A DNA stretch of 64,000 nt from contig OX465281.1 of assembly GCA_949987705.1 (NCBI GenBank), forward strand, positions 99,852,326 through 99,916,325, given 5' to 3'. A program made the translations under genes and the position numbers. The notes under the pieces are model-generated. The model had not been told where the DNA came from. It searched no databases and saw only the letters and a list, made by a program, of their open reading frames with translations. This DNA comes from Thereva unica. Its lineage: Eukaryota > Arthropoda > Insecta > Diptera > Therevidae. Shown piece after piece: positions 31,848-43,149 of the stretch (position 1 is its first letter; every line of letters begins with the position of its first letter).

Positions 31848-33449
31848 AATACCGCTTCAAAAAGGAATATTTTCTTCAAGGAGAATCCACTCACCATCAA
31901 GACGACGAGTGAATAAAAAGTATAAAAAAAAAGCAAAAATATTTACCATTCAATTATATCTACATGTTGTGGTTATGAAGACAAAAATGAAGGCAATAGT
32001 AACTTGAATGAAGAAAGTTATTAACTTGTGTGGCTGTGCAGTTCCATGTGTTAACCGATGCAGTTATATTCAGCCTGGGAAATAATTTGGTCGGTGCATT
32101 CCTGTGCACATACAGTAAAGAAATGCAACCCATTTGTTGACGTCCGAATAAGGTTAGAGGAGGAATCTAGTAAAGGTGCTCGTAGAGGTAAGCGGTGCTT
32201 GTTAGGATTTATTTAAGGTGAAGTTGATCTCCTGCGAGTGCACATACAAAGTGCATTGTCGCCTCTGGACAACGCATATGCGCACTAAGCGTGTGTGTTC
32301 GAGTGTTTTGCGGCCTCTGGAAGTGGTGCTTGAGGAACGTTGTGGCAAAATACAAAGGAAGTTTTTTTGAAGAAAGTTTTGATTCCAAAGGTTTTTCTGT
32401 TGGTCGGTGAAGTTTACCTGCATATAATTTCGCAAAGATTCCAAAGCAGGGGCGTTGAAGAAATCTTTTTGGACGTACTGCTGTAAATTCGTAGACAAAG
32501 CCGAAAAAGTTAAGTTGCAGTTCCGCTGCAAGAAACAAGAAAAAAAACACCACATACACTATAATAAAATATACAAATAATTTTCTTGCTTTAATTCATT
32601 ACATTTATTACCAAAATAATCATTTTAATCGTAGTTAGTATTAACTTTAAAATCTTATTTATAACTATTTATGAATTTATTTTGCTCCTTGTTGGTGATA
32701 TTTTTTTTCTATCTTTTTTTTTTGTTGTTTTCTGGGCAATTGTTCTCCCTGTAAGTAAACTTGTATTTTTGTGATATTGGTTGTAAAAAAGCGAGGAGTA
32801 CTGGTACCATTACTGCGCGTTTTTTTACTTTAGTGTTCAGATGTATGTACCTATGATAAGGAGATATTCATTTTGTTGAAATTGAGCGTTTAATTTGATA
32901 TCATATCTGACAAGGACCTGTAATTATTGTCTTGTGAGATTTGCGTTGTCAATTATTCATTGTATGGTTTGTTTTGATGATTGTTCGGATTATTAAATGA
33001 TTATAAATAATAGAATGGCCATGTGTTAAATTTTGTTGTGGAATGGTTGGGGCGGATGTCGTTTCTTTTCAGGGGTCTTAAGTAGTGCCTTTCATTGTCA
33101 GGTGGTGGTTATCCATACTATGAGCTGTCAAGGGACCGAACTACAGTGACACGGCTCAGGCTATGCCTGAAGAATGATGGAGGTGGAATTCAAAATTGCC
33201 CAGGCACAGGTAAGTGGTGAACCAACCGCGGTAAGGCCCGGCCACACACCCCACGACCCCTCCGGCGAGCTAGATAACTCCGTGTGGCCGGCGTAGGAGT
33301 TCCGGAATTTTTTTTTTTTTCATTTCTTATGTATGGTATTGACTCCTTGGTCATGCTTTTCCGGGCTTATGGCTAAGGGGGTAATACCTCGCATAAATGG
33401 CGCCCAGTATTTTATCGCGCCATTATGCTATTACAGACTTATTAGTAAA
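31848..33449. other. Unassigned sequence upstream of the Gypsy gag, possibly its leader
   Basis: No gene is supported. The frames on the minus strand near 32.2-32.56 kb overlap one another and carry no domain signal. At about 33,060-33,320 there is a GC-rich block that can fold (CCGGCCACAC near 33,239 with GTGTGGCCGG near 33,281) and ends in a T-run. It looks like a SINE/LINE end or a structured leader. Part of this interval may be the untranslated leader of the nested Gypsy element, but this could not be confirmed. Confidence 0.35.
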
Positions 33450-36200
33450 ATGGGTCGAAAGCTAGTGGATTTGCGCACTGTAGAGTTGAAAAGAGAGTTA
33501 AGTAAACGCTCATTGTCAACGGTGGGGGCTAAAAGTTCCCTAACCGCCCTGCTTCGAGAAGCTATGGTGAACGAAGGTAAGGATCCTGAAGCCTACATGT
33601 TTGAAGGCGAGGTAGAAGCAGAGCCAGAAGAGGCGACAGTGAGTATGGCAGAACTTCTTAAGACATTGATGGTGATGAAAGAAGCGCAAGAACGTGCATC
33701 AGCAGAGATTAAGGAAGTGACAGCCGAGATGAAAGAAGCGCAAGAACGGTCTTCAGCAGAGATGAAGGAAGCGCAAGAACGTGCATCAGCAGAGATTAAG
33801 GAAGTGACAGCCGAGATGAAAGAAGCGCAAGAACGGTCTTCAGCAGAGATGAAGGAAGCGCAAGAAGGTTCGACAACAGAGATCAAGTCGGAAGTGTTGG
33901 CGTTAAAAGATGAACAGAAACTGTTAGCAGTAGCTCATTAACGCTCGTTAGCAGAACTCAAAGAGTCTATGGAAGAGCAGAAGAACCAGCTGAAGCAGAA
34001 AATCGAATCATTCTCCCTTTCTGTCGACAACAAGCTAGATAACATGAAAGAAAATGTAAGGAATGATCTGGAAAATCTCGAATCTTCCATCAAGGCAAAC
34101 GTAAGGAATGATCTAGAAAAACTCGAAATTGAACTAGAAACCGTCAGAGCCGATCTAGAAAGAGTAAAGATTCACCCAGCGACGGCATCTCATGAAGTCA
34201 TCGGAGTTAGGAAACTACAGCCTCCAACTTTCGACGGGCAAAGCCCATGCCCTACTTATAAGCTTCAATTCGAAGCGGCAGCAGCAGGCAATTTCTGGAC
34301 AGAGGAGGAAAAAGCAACGGCCTTAACGTTGTCATTAAGGGGCACAGCAGCAGAAATATTGCAGTCAATACCAGCAGAACATCGCAACAGCTACGGGTTC
34401 TTAGTTCAAGCGCTGGATATGCGTTACGGTGATCAGCACATGCAAGAGGTTTATCGACTTCAACTTCGCAATCGACTTCAAAAGCCAGGAGAAACTTTAC
34501 AACAACTATGCGCCGATATCGAGAGGCTAGTGCATCTGGCTTATCCTAGTTTTGGTCAAGACTACATCAATGAAATAGCAAGAGAGGCTCTTCTTAACTC
34601 ATTTACCGACCGGAACCTACAACAAGCGGCCAGATTGGCTGGAAAGAAGATTATAGCAGAAGTTCTGGCATATGCTCTGGCATACGAGGCAGCGAAGCAA
34701 GCAACAAGGAATACGGTCCACCTCAGGGGAATCAATATGACTGAGAACATTTGCCATCGAGTCAACACCTCGGAAGTACGTCGTCGTCTACGATGCTGGA
34801 ACTGTGGCGAGCCGGGCCATTTACAAAGGAGTTGCCGAAAGCGAAGGAGAGTGGAATCGCCAGGGAGTAGGAGTGGCTCAACATGCTGTGAAAAATGTGG
34901 ACAACGGCAGAAAGGCGACCGGAGGGAGTTAGTGGGGAAAATGGAGACCCCTGATGTCATCGTCAACATCGCCCAACTGCAGCGTGGCAACAACAGCCTT
35001 GTCATCGAGGGGAAAGTTGGTGATGAACAATACACAATTACCGTGGATACAGGCGCTTCAAGATCTGTCATCAGGGCTGATTTGGTCGGTAGAAAGTGGC
35101 TGAAAAACGCGGACCAGTACATTCTGAAAACTGTAACAGGAGAACCAGTGAAATTACATGGGGAAACAATGATGGACGTGGTACTCGGCGACATTAAGTT
35201 TACACATTCGTTCCTGGTAGCTGACATAGTAGACGAATGTATTCTTGGTTTGGACTTTATGACAACACACGGAATACTATTGGACCTTGGAGAATTGATG
35301 ATGAAACACCGCAACAGGGGAATTCCAATGGATACTGCACTGTCCCGGCGACCATGCGAACCAGGTTTTAAGTATCGTTGGCGTATTGAGGAAAAGTGTC
35401 AAAAGACGACTGCGGAGCCAAGCATAAAATATGAGGACCAAGGAATTCGAGATGCGCAACGCGACGACCCGGACATTTCTGCGATTTTGTCATGGAAAGA
35501 ACACAACGAGAAGCCTAAATGGAAAGACATCGCAGAGAGAAGTGAAATCCTGAAGAGCTATTGGGCCCAATGGGATTCATTGCATATCGAAGGAGGAGTA
35601 TTGAAGCGCAAATGGGAAACAGCTGATGGTACCTCTCATCGAATGCAGGTGTTAGTCCCTCGTGCTGGAATAACAGATATTCTTGAGGAGTGTCAAAATA
35701 GCCCGTCAGGAGAACATTTGGGAGTCAACAAAACTCTGTCAAAAATAAAGGAGAGATTCTATTGGCTTCACATGCGGGAGGATGTTACGAATTGGTGTCG
35801 CAAATGCACACCTGGTGCCGGCAGCAAGGGTCCTCGAGTAAGAGCGAAAGGAGAAATAAGACAACACCACGTTGGAGCCTCAGTTGACAAAATCTCAAGG
35901 GAGAATCCTAAGACGGCCAGTGACAGGATGAAACCAAGGTACGACCTCCGAGCAAACTGTAGCGGATTCCAGGAAGGTGACCTCGTTTGGCTGTTCAACC
36001 CTCGAAGACGGAAAGGCAAGTCTCCGAAACTTCAGCGTCAGTGGGAGGGGCCCTATAAAATCCTAACACGGATCAACGATGTGGTCTACAGGACTCAACA
36101 AGGACCCAAAGCAAAAAAGAAGATTGTGCACATAGACAGGCTGTGCCCATATCATCAGCCGGATCCAGGATGGACAACTGTTCGGGACGAACAGTCCTAA
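33450..36200 (+). pseudogene. Gypsy Gag-protease-integrase-ends fusion lacking RT, RNase H and integrase core
   Basis: A derived Gypsy polyprotein on the strand of the LTRs at 4257 and 36212. From ATG 33450: a SAP-like DNA-binding region (LVDLRTVELKRELSKRSL); coiled coil with a 29-residue unit repeated twice; Gag capsid-like region (LQPPTFDGQSPCPTYKLQF); a CCHC knuckle (CWNCGEPGHLQRSC); and an aspartic protease with VDTGASRSVI. Immediately after the protease (LGLDFMTTHGILLDLG) the frame jumps to DTALSRRPCEP, the sequence normally at the end of RNase H. The integrase zinc region follows (HLGVNKTLSKIKERFYW, WCRKC). A second jump then omits the DDE core and lands in the C-terminal GPY/F module (WEGPYKILTRINDVVYRT). 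Both joins keep the frame. One TAA at 33939-33941 is the only stop. Confidence 0.85.
33679..33852 (+). repeat. 87-bp tandem duplication in the Gypsy Gag coiled coil
   Basis: Two head-to-tail copies of an 87-bp unit encoding KEAQERASAEIKEVTAEM and the following residues. It preserves the frame and lengthens an alpha-helical coiled coil of Gag. Confidence 0.85.
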
Positions 36201-36211
36201 GAAGGGGGCAA
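36201..36211 (+). other. Polypurine tract of the nested Gypsy element
   Basis: GAAGGGGGCAA lies directly before the TG of the 3' LTR, the position of the plus-strand primer in LTR elements. Confidence 0.75.
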
Positions 36212-36691
36212 TGTGATGATTATGCGCCATCTGTTTGTCGAGAGGATGAATCAACGATTTTCGGTTGTTGTCTGAACTAAGAATTTATGTACTAAACTAA
36301 CGAGCGATAAACGAAGACAACTTCAAGCTGGTCGAAACTTAAGGAAATAAAAGAACATACCACAAGGAACCAGAAAACGAAGGTTCCAGAAAGTAGACAA
36401 AGGTGGAGCTGCCTATATAAAAGCGCCTGGCAGCCGCTATAGAGTCAGTTCTGATTATAAAGGCGATTCAAGTGTTTTAAAGTGAGAACAGTGAAAAGTA
36501 GTGAAATAAAAAGCGATAATTAGAATTGAATAGTGCGAAATATTAAATTTGCTAGTGATTATAGTGAACTTTAAGAATTGTGTTTATTTTTAAATTGTGT
36601 TTGGTTTGTAATAAATAAGTTTTGTTTGGATAATTAAAAAGTGTATTCCTTAATTAATCCTACGAATCCGTTAAGCCGTAAAAACGTAACA
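36212..36691 (+). repeat. 3' LTR of the nested Gypsy element
   Basis: A 480-bp partner of 4257-4736 with about eight substitutions and no indels. ATAT (36692-36695) follows, matching the ATAT at 4253-4256 before the 5' LTR. Confidence 0.88.
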
Positions 36692-37200
36692 ATATATTAT
36701 GAAATTATAACTGCAGAATACCTCTATTCTTCTTCACTTTTTCTTTCACACCTTTCTGCACTTATATATTTCATAATAATTCCATAATATAATATATTCA
36801 TCACTTTAAAATCACTTTTAATTCTATCACCATGCAAAACATTAAATATTCAACATTTTTTTCGTAAACAAACAACGAAAAAACACCGCGAATGTAATAT
36901 AAGATATGATCCCGATAACAATTAACACCCTTTAAAGACACTTAATCACTTTGTCAATGGTTGATATGGTTGAAACCCCTTAGACCAGTTATAACCCTGG
37001 GGTTATACCATCACTTAGGTGTTGTAAAGTTTAAAAATCAACAACAACAACAACAACGAAACTTAATCACTTTTTTTTAATAAAATCACTAACGAATTAA
37101 TTACACGTAATCTATGTGCAGTTAAAAGTAATAAAATATAATATTTTACCACTTTTTACTGCAAAACTATAACCAAAACGGTCCCGAACTTATTCCGCGC
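36692..37200. repeat. Right part of a foldback MITE, split by the Gypsy insertion
   Basis: An AT-rich foldback sequence. The stretch ATCACTTTTAATTCTATCAC, then AAAACATTAAATATT (about 36,813-36,852), is the reverse complement of 4213-4250. The outer end (AATATTTTACCACTTTTTAC, then TTCCGCGCCATG) resembles the ends of the complete foldback at 41,620-42,260. No gene is present. Confidence 0.65.
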
Positions 37201-37233
37201 CATGTTTATTTAATAGAGTTAACCCTTCTAGCA

Positions 37234-37453
<220 letters not shown>

Positions 37454-37494
37454 CCCAGCAGGGCTGGGAAATTTTACCACTGCCGTGGCTCAGC

Positions 37495-39130
37495 TGAGAC
37501 ATGCAAACATAAAATATTAAAAACATAAAAGTTCAAAAACATTAAACAGAGAAGCATGCAAAACTAATAAGGGAGTGAGGCACGCAGAGAGTCACGCCAC
37601 ATTGAGAAGTGTCCTTTTAAGGACAACTTCACTGGTTAGCAAGCTAAACACACTCCTATTGTTGTTAGTATTTTTAAGCATGCGATTAACGGGTTCGAAC
37701 ATGCCATAATTGGTGTTAGAGGAATTAATGTGCAAGAGAGGTTCACCTCTCAGGTTGTAGTTATTCACTCTAAATGTCGCGCGGTTTCTTAAGAAACCAG
37801 AGTCCACCTTGTCATTCATTAGTCGATGAACGAATATAACGTCAGCGACCTCACGGCGCTTATGGAGGGAGCTTAAGTTGAGCAATTTAAGTCTGTTCTC
37901 ATAAGGCGGAAGAGCGAGTGGGTCATCCCACGGGAGGTGGCTGAGTGCAAACCGGACGAACTTCCTTTGAACCGATTCGATTCTACTAACATGGGAGGAG
38001 TAGTAAGGAGACCATACCTGGGAAGCGTAGTCAAGCAAAGGCCTAACCAAAGATACGTACAGGTGTTTAGTGACGAGGGGGTTGTTGAACTCTTTGGACC
38101 ATCTTTTTATAAATCCCAGGACTGAATTGCCCTTGGAGGAGATATAATTGATGTGGGTGGAGAAATCCAACTTACTTTCTAACCTAACCCCAAGATCGAT
38201 TACAGATTCAGTACGGGAGACCTTGTTGTCAAGGAAAGTATAGTCATACGTTATAACACCACGTTTCCTACAAAAAGTCATGATCTCGCATTTACTAATA
38301 TTAAGCACAAGGTTGTTGTTGGAACACCAAGAATAGGAGGTGTTTAGATCTGCTTGCAGAAGTTTGCAATCCTCTATACTCCTTATGTGGCGATACAGTT
38401 TGATGTCATCAGCGTAAATAAGGATTTTACAGTGCCTTAGCAGTGTAACAATATCGTCAATTGATAAAATAAAAAGAAGAGGGCCAAGATGACTGCCTTG
38501 CGGAACTCCAGAGGACGCTTCGATATTCTTCGATTTGACTCCGCGGAATAGAACCTGGTAGGTTATATCGGCTAAGTACGACTGGAACCAATCCACAAGG
38601 GCATGCGGAAAGCCTAATTTCTTTAGTTTAAGAACTATAATAGAGTGGGAGAGCTTGTCGAAAGCCTTACTAAAATCTGTATAGACACAATCAGTTTGGC
38701 AGCCAGTGACAAAGCCTCTAATTGTGTGTGAAGAGAACTCCAGTAAATTAGTAGTAGTGGAACGGGCTGCAAGAAAACCATGTTGGTTTGTTGAGATAAG
38801 CCTCTTGCAGATAGGGGCGATAGCAGAATAAATAATAGATTCGAAGAGTTTTGGTATAGACGACAACTTCGCAATTGGCCTATAATTAGATATTTCGTTT
38901 TTACAGCCTTTCTTATGGACAGGTATTATAAAAGAGTTCTTCCATAAGATTGGGAAGCGCCCTTTATTTAGGGATTTTTGAAATAAACATAGAAGAGGAG
39001 ACAGTAGGGCCCCTGCACAGGATTTTAGAACAGCTGGAGGGACTCCATCAGGGCCGGACGAAAAATCTTGTGGAAGTTCATTTATATGTTTCGAGATATC
39101 ATCCCTGGTTATAGACAGGGAAAAGTTTTA
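37495..39130 (-). mobile_element. 5'-truncated non-LTR retrotransposon (CR1/Jockey-type)
   Basis: The 3' part of a LINE on the minus strand. It contains RT and the C-terminal region and a short 3' UTR (about 37,495-37,591), but no endonuclease. The right edge (about 39,130) is where RT-like sequence stops abruptly upstream of NFSLSITRDDI. Exact edges and target duplication were not found. Confidence 0.75.
37592..39127 (-). CDS. LINE reverse transcriptase, N-terminally truncated but otherwise open
   Basis: The frame is open from about 39,127 down to the stop at 37,592, past the codons at 38,866. The RT begins with FSSGPDGVPPAVLKSC and FIIPVHKKG, then NYRPIAKLSSIPKLFE, YTDFSKAFDKLSHSI, GVPQGSHLGPLLF and the catalytic box IYADDIKLYRHI. 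The C-terminal stretch ends RPLLDYASQVWSPYY and later LLTSEVVLKRTLLNVA. The endonuclease and ORF1 are missing, so it is a dead-on-arrival copy typical of target-primed reverse transcription. No frameshift was detected. Confidence 0.82.
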   Translation of the reverse strand, partial: NFSLSITRDDISKHINELPQDFSSGPDGVPPAVLKSCAGALLSPLLCLFQKSLNKGRFPILWKNSFIIPVHKKGCKNEISNYRPIAKLSSIPKLFESIIYSAIAPICKRLISTNQHGFLAARSTTTNLLEFSSHTIRGFVTGCQTDCVYTDFSKAFDKLSHSIIVLKLKKLGFPHALVDWFQSYLADITYQVLFRGVKSKNIEASSGVPQGSHLGPLLFILSIDDIVTLLRHCKILIYADDIKLYRHIRSIEDCKLLQADLNTSYSWCSNNNLVLNISKCEIMTFCRKRGVITYDYTFLDNKVSRTESVIDLGVRLESKLDFSTHINYISSKGNSVLGFIKRWSKEFNNPLVTKHLYVSLVRPLLDYASQVWSPYYSSHVSRIESVQRKFVRFALSHLPWDDPLALPPYENRLKLLNLSSLHKRREVADVIFVHRLMNDKVDSGFLRNRATFRVNNYNLRGEPLLHINSSNTNYGMFEPVNRMLKNTNNNRSVFSLLTSEVVLKRTLLNVA

Positions 39131-39540
39131 ACCAAATGTCAGATTTGTGGACTGACTTCAGCTATGGTTGTATTAGTTCAAGAGAGAACTTCATGGCCTG
39201 TAATGGAGAGGGTCTTGAATAAACACAATAAAGATACGCGGCACTCATTGCCACTGCTACATGCAGCGTAAGGCACGCCCACTCACACGGTTATGCGACA
39301 CTGTCGCTTGGGCATCCCGGCTAACCGTTTTATTAGACGTTGTCACGTCAAAAATAAATGAAAAACACGCGATTTTTAAGGGTTTTTGCCTTTTTCTCCA
39401 TAACTAAGGTCCTAATCAATATTCAATTACACATCTATCGAAAGATAATTTTAATACCTACAACTTTCTCATTTTACTTTTCGGATTCGAGCTCAATTTT
39501 TTGTTTTATTAGCAGAAACCCGTTTTTTTTTACTTTCGCG
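39131..39540. other. Spacer, no gene supported
   Basis: A small plus-strand frame (to 39,271) includes CQICGLTSAMVVLVQERTSW but has no clear start or domain context. The rest is AT-rich. Nothing else is recognised. Confidence 0.35.
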
Positions 39541-40000
39541 AATTTTTTAGATTAGGTTCGCCAATGAAATTCCGGAAAAAAACACGCTATCTTTCTTCAA
39601 ATTAATTGTTCTATACGCCCATATTTTTTGTTTCCTGCCTTCATTTGTCTGGAAATTACCATTGTGAATTCGTAGATTGATTTGACTATTGTGCTTTATT
39701 GATAGACATAGCCACTGACATATAATAATGGACTGCTCATCAGCAATTATTCCCATACAAACCGATGGCACCAAAAAGGTATAGTCGCTCGCTCATCCAT
39801 AAGCCCCCAAACTGACAGAAGCACTCAGAAATAAAATCAATTAGAAAAAAATAGACGGGTATAGTGATGTTTATATCTTTTGCTCTTCTCCCCATAAGCC
39901 CCCGGATTTTGACATACAGAATGTCAGTTGCTAAGACAGGCGTTAAGAACTTAAATCAGATACACATAAAATTTGCAAATTAATGAAAAAAAAGCATTTT
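39541..40000 (-). repeat. MITE-like dispersed repeat (family with CCATAAGCCCC motif)
   Basis: On the minus strand this matches two other places in the window. About 39,660-39,800 matches 57,170-57,285 (GGGCTTATGGATGAGCGAG, GGTGCCATCGGTTTGTATGG). About 39,850-39,990 matches 53,450-53,570 (CTTATGGGGA, AGAGCAAAAGATATAAA, CAACTGACATTCT). It is a short dispersed repeat without coding capacity. Confidence 0.6.
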
Positions 40001-41160
40001 AAAAGGTGAAAAAGTGAAAATAGTGTTTATTAATTTTATTAAACAAAATATTTGTGTTGTTTTAATGTTTTAAGTACGTATTTAAAATATTAAGGTTTTC
40101 TGAGAATTTCAAATTATGTACTGTGGCATAATTATAAAAAACAGTGGGTGTGTGTGCTTATGTACACGCATTAGAAGTTATACTTCTTTGGCGTGATTTT
40201 AAGACTAATTTTTAATTTCTACACAAATATTTTATTGGAATCTTTCTATTTTCGTGCGTTGGAAGGTGTCAGCATTATGATGCCGACACGCTCAAGGCTG
40301 TCGGTTATACCGAATCCGAATACCGAATCCTAACTAAAATTACCAACTAGTTGGGTCATTAGGCCTAATTACAATTATCTTAAGATGGGCTTAATATGCC
40401 TCATGAAATTCTCTTAAGACTGGCTAATTTTCTACCAAAACGTAATGAATGTTAAGCTTAATATGCGTCGCAAAGCTGGATCAGCATTTATTTACCTGAT
40501 AATACTACTGGTACTTCTAAGCCCAACTCACTTCTTTTTTGTTCATTTCCGCCTTAGCTTCTGATTGAGGAATATAGCTTCTCCTCCACTTTAGTCAGTA
40601 GATCAAACGATCGTACCATTATAGTCTAAGACGTTCGTTGCTCTTTAGCCCTGCCTTTAGTTGTAGGTTGTAGTGCAACAGTTTACTAATCTCCGGCAAT
40701 CCAAAAGGACATCGGCTGTGTCCTCTGTCACAGTGAGGAATTCCAGCCGTTGCGTAGACTCATTTTGCCGGTATGCTCTCGTAACTCACCCGTGGGTTCA
40801 TCGACCTTGGGTAGATTCATTCTACTTCCTTTGCCACTACAGAAATAAACGTCACTTCCAAATTCTGTTCACTTCCCTAGCTTCTTCTTTTAGTTGTTAC
40901 TCAATTCAATTGAGTGGGTTAGGGTAATTGAAATATGATACGAAGAGTTTCAAACTAAGGACATTAATGTATCGGAAAATACAGCATCAACGCTTCAACG
41001 TTTGACTGACAACACTCCGAACCTGTCCAAACACCATAGTTGGACGCTTGACATTGGACATTCGTAGTTCGAGTAGCGGCCACACAATGCGTTCTACCAT
41101 CAAACGTCCAACGTTGGAAAGTGCTCATAGCATCGTTTAGAGCCGGCTTTAGCTGAAAAC
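40001..41160. other. Non-coding stretch, no gene seen
   Basis: AT-rich sequence with no supported frame. A short palindrome (GTGTCAGCAT with ATGCCGACAC) lies near 40,267-40,290. ORF-like stretches here are short and without domain signal. Confidence 0.4.
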
Positions 41161-41620
41161 TAGGATATGCAATTTATTTCCCTCCATAGCCTCTGGGTTA
41201 AAACCTCCTCACCCATGGACATCGTGAACGGACTTTGGCTACGAATTTTCATATGCCCATATAATAATAAACTTAATAGCTAAAGGATTGAAGTTGCAAT
41301 GCTTGCCCTCCATAGCCTCTACCCCTTCGCCTATATCGTCCGCAGGCCGTATCGGAACATCAAAATTGGCAGCGTGCAGCAAATTAGGGCATGAGATAAA
41401 AATGCAGCACGCTGCAATCAAAAGTATTTCAATTGGCTGAGGCTGGTAAAATGACAAGCAAAGCAGCGTGCTGCATGTTCATATCATGTCTTAAATTTGC
41501 AGTACGCTGCATATTTGAGGTTCTGATAGGGCCTGAAGCAAACCCATCGTAGCTACAGGCCTGAAAGCAGCCGGTGCCGATCCTACATTTGCTTGAATGG
41601 ATGACATTTCTCGTGTAATA
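41161..41620. repeat. Dispersed repeat block, copy 1, with internal foldback
   Basis: 41,165-41,262 (AATTTATTTCCCTCCATAGC, CTACGAATTTTCATATGCCC) and 41,290-41,350 (AATGCTTGCCCTCCAT) recur in the same order at 42,398-42,490 and 42,718-42,790. Between 41,369 and 41,515 GCAGCGTGCAGC and GCAGCACGCTGC motifs form an imperfect hairpin. No coding function is apparent. Confidence 0.55.
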
Positions 41621-42260
41621 ACATAGTGGAGCCAAGTTTTTAAGTTTATTTTCGCAATAAAAAGTTGTAAAATATTGTACTTTATCACTTTTTCCTGCAC
41701 TTGGATTACCAGTGATTAGTGTTTCAGTGATTGAATTAAAACAATTTCAAAAAATTGAGTGAACCAATATGTTTTAATGGTTTAATTGTGAAGGTGACCA
41801 ATTTTGTTTACATTCGCTGTGGTTTTGTCGAGTTATTTTAGGGCAAAAATGTTGAATTTGTGTGGTTATTGAGTTAAAAGTGAATTTAAAGTGATTAAAG
41901 CTTGTTAAAGAATAATTTTTAAAAATATTAAAGCAGAAAAATGTGTAGGGCAAAAATCGAAAGTTATTGTTATTCATGTTGTGTGGTGGTACTTGCAGTT
42001 ATGTTTTAATAACCATTCCGTAATAATTTTTAACCATTTTAAATTCACTTTTAATTTCATTACAACATCAATCCAACATTTTTTTCCTAAATTAACACGA
42101 AAAAACCACCATGAATGTAAACAAAACTGGTCACCTTATCAATTTCATTCAATTTATTCACTCGGATCACTAACTAACTTATCACCGGTAATGCACGTGG
42201 AGGAAAAAATGCTAAAATACAATATTCTGCCACTTTTTACAAGTTAAAAACTTGGCGCGT
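41621..42260. repeat. Complete foldback MITE with long inverted arms
   Basis: The left arm (GCCAAGTTTTTAA, AAAATATTGTA, TTTTTCCTGCAC, ACATTCGCTGTGGTTTTGTC, TTAAAAGTGAATTTAAA) is mirrored by the right arm (TTTAAATTCACTTTTAATTT, ACCACCATGAATGTAAAC, TTAAAAACTTGGC). The arms are a few hundred bases long and imperfect, with a short centre near 41,950-41,990. It belongs to the same family as the foldback split by the Gypsy insertion at 4257/36691. Confidence 0.7.
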
Positions 42261-43140
42261 CTAAGATATTACACTACGGTTCAGAGAAATTGCCTTCCAT
42301 CCAGTAAAACTCCTCACCCACAAACAGCACACAATAAACATTACGAATCTTCCTAGGCCCACGGAAAACCAAACTTACGCTTAGCTGTCGAACATGGAAT
42401 TTATTTCCCTCTATAGCCTCAGCGTAAAAACCCCCTCACCTATCGACATCGTGAACCGGCATCGGCTACGAATTTTCATATGCCCATAGTCACGGTATTC
42501 AGAAACAAGGTAATGTAAAAGACTGTATACCGTATACGACGGAAAATGTGGGGAACACTCCCATATAAAATCTAAGTTGTTGTTGTTGTTTCAGCATTAC
42601 GGCTGACGTCACCAGGCGCCCATTTTTTACGGTATTCGAAGCTGCCGTCGCTTTTACATTACTTTAGCTTTCTGTATACCGTGCATAATATTGATAATCC
42701 CAGTGCGCATGAAGAATGGAAGTTGAAATGCTTGCCCTCCATTGCCTCCACTCCTTCGCCCATATCCTCCGCGTTGCGTTGCGATTTCCTCAAAATTCAC
42801 TCTCATAATATTTTTCAAAACGCGCCTAAAGAAGTATAACTTCAAAAAATGTAAATTTCCAAAGTGATTCCGGTGTTAACATGGAGTGAAAAAAGGTTTG
42901 TAGCCTATGGAACAAATTGGTGCCATGAAAAATTTCTCATAAGCAGTCCATTCTATATGTCAGTGGACATAGCGTACTGGAAAATTGAATAGAGAAGAGA
43001 AGGAAGCGCAATTAATTAAAACCAGGGAAGCATTTTGGTAACACTTATTCACAGCATTCTTTAGTATTTGTGTCTAACCCGAACAATGGCGGTGTCATAT
43101 TTACTCAAAAACCGGGAGGGATTGCGTTTCTCAACAATCA
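42261..43140. repeat. Dispersed repeat block copy 2 and MITE fragment, no gene
   Basis: 42,398-42,490 and 42,718-42,790 are the second copies of the repeats at 41.17-41.35 kb. About 42,890-42,970 (GGTGCCATGAAAAATTTC, AAGCAGTCCATTCTATATGT) resembles the family at 39,541-40,000 and 53,200. No coding region is supported. Confidence 0.5.
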
Positions 43141-43149
43141 TCCCGATGA

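Noticed and set aside
32202..32559. Two overlapping minus-strand frames of about 117 codons
   Set aside because: They overlap the same bases in different frames, have no recognisable motif and lie in a probable untranslated leader.
33593..33886. Minus-strand Ser/Cys-rich repetitive frame
   Set aside because: Antisense shadow of the Gag coiled-coil repeat at 33,679-33,852.
39068..39271. Plus-strand frame with a CxxC motif as a possible gene
   Set aside because: It starts inside the antisense of the LINE RT, has no supported start and shows only one isolated CxxC.
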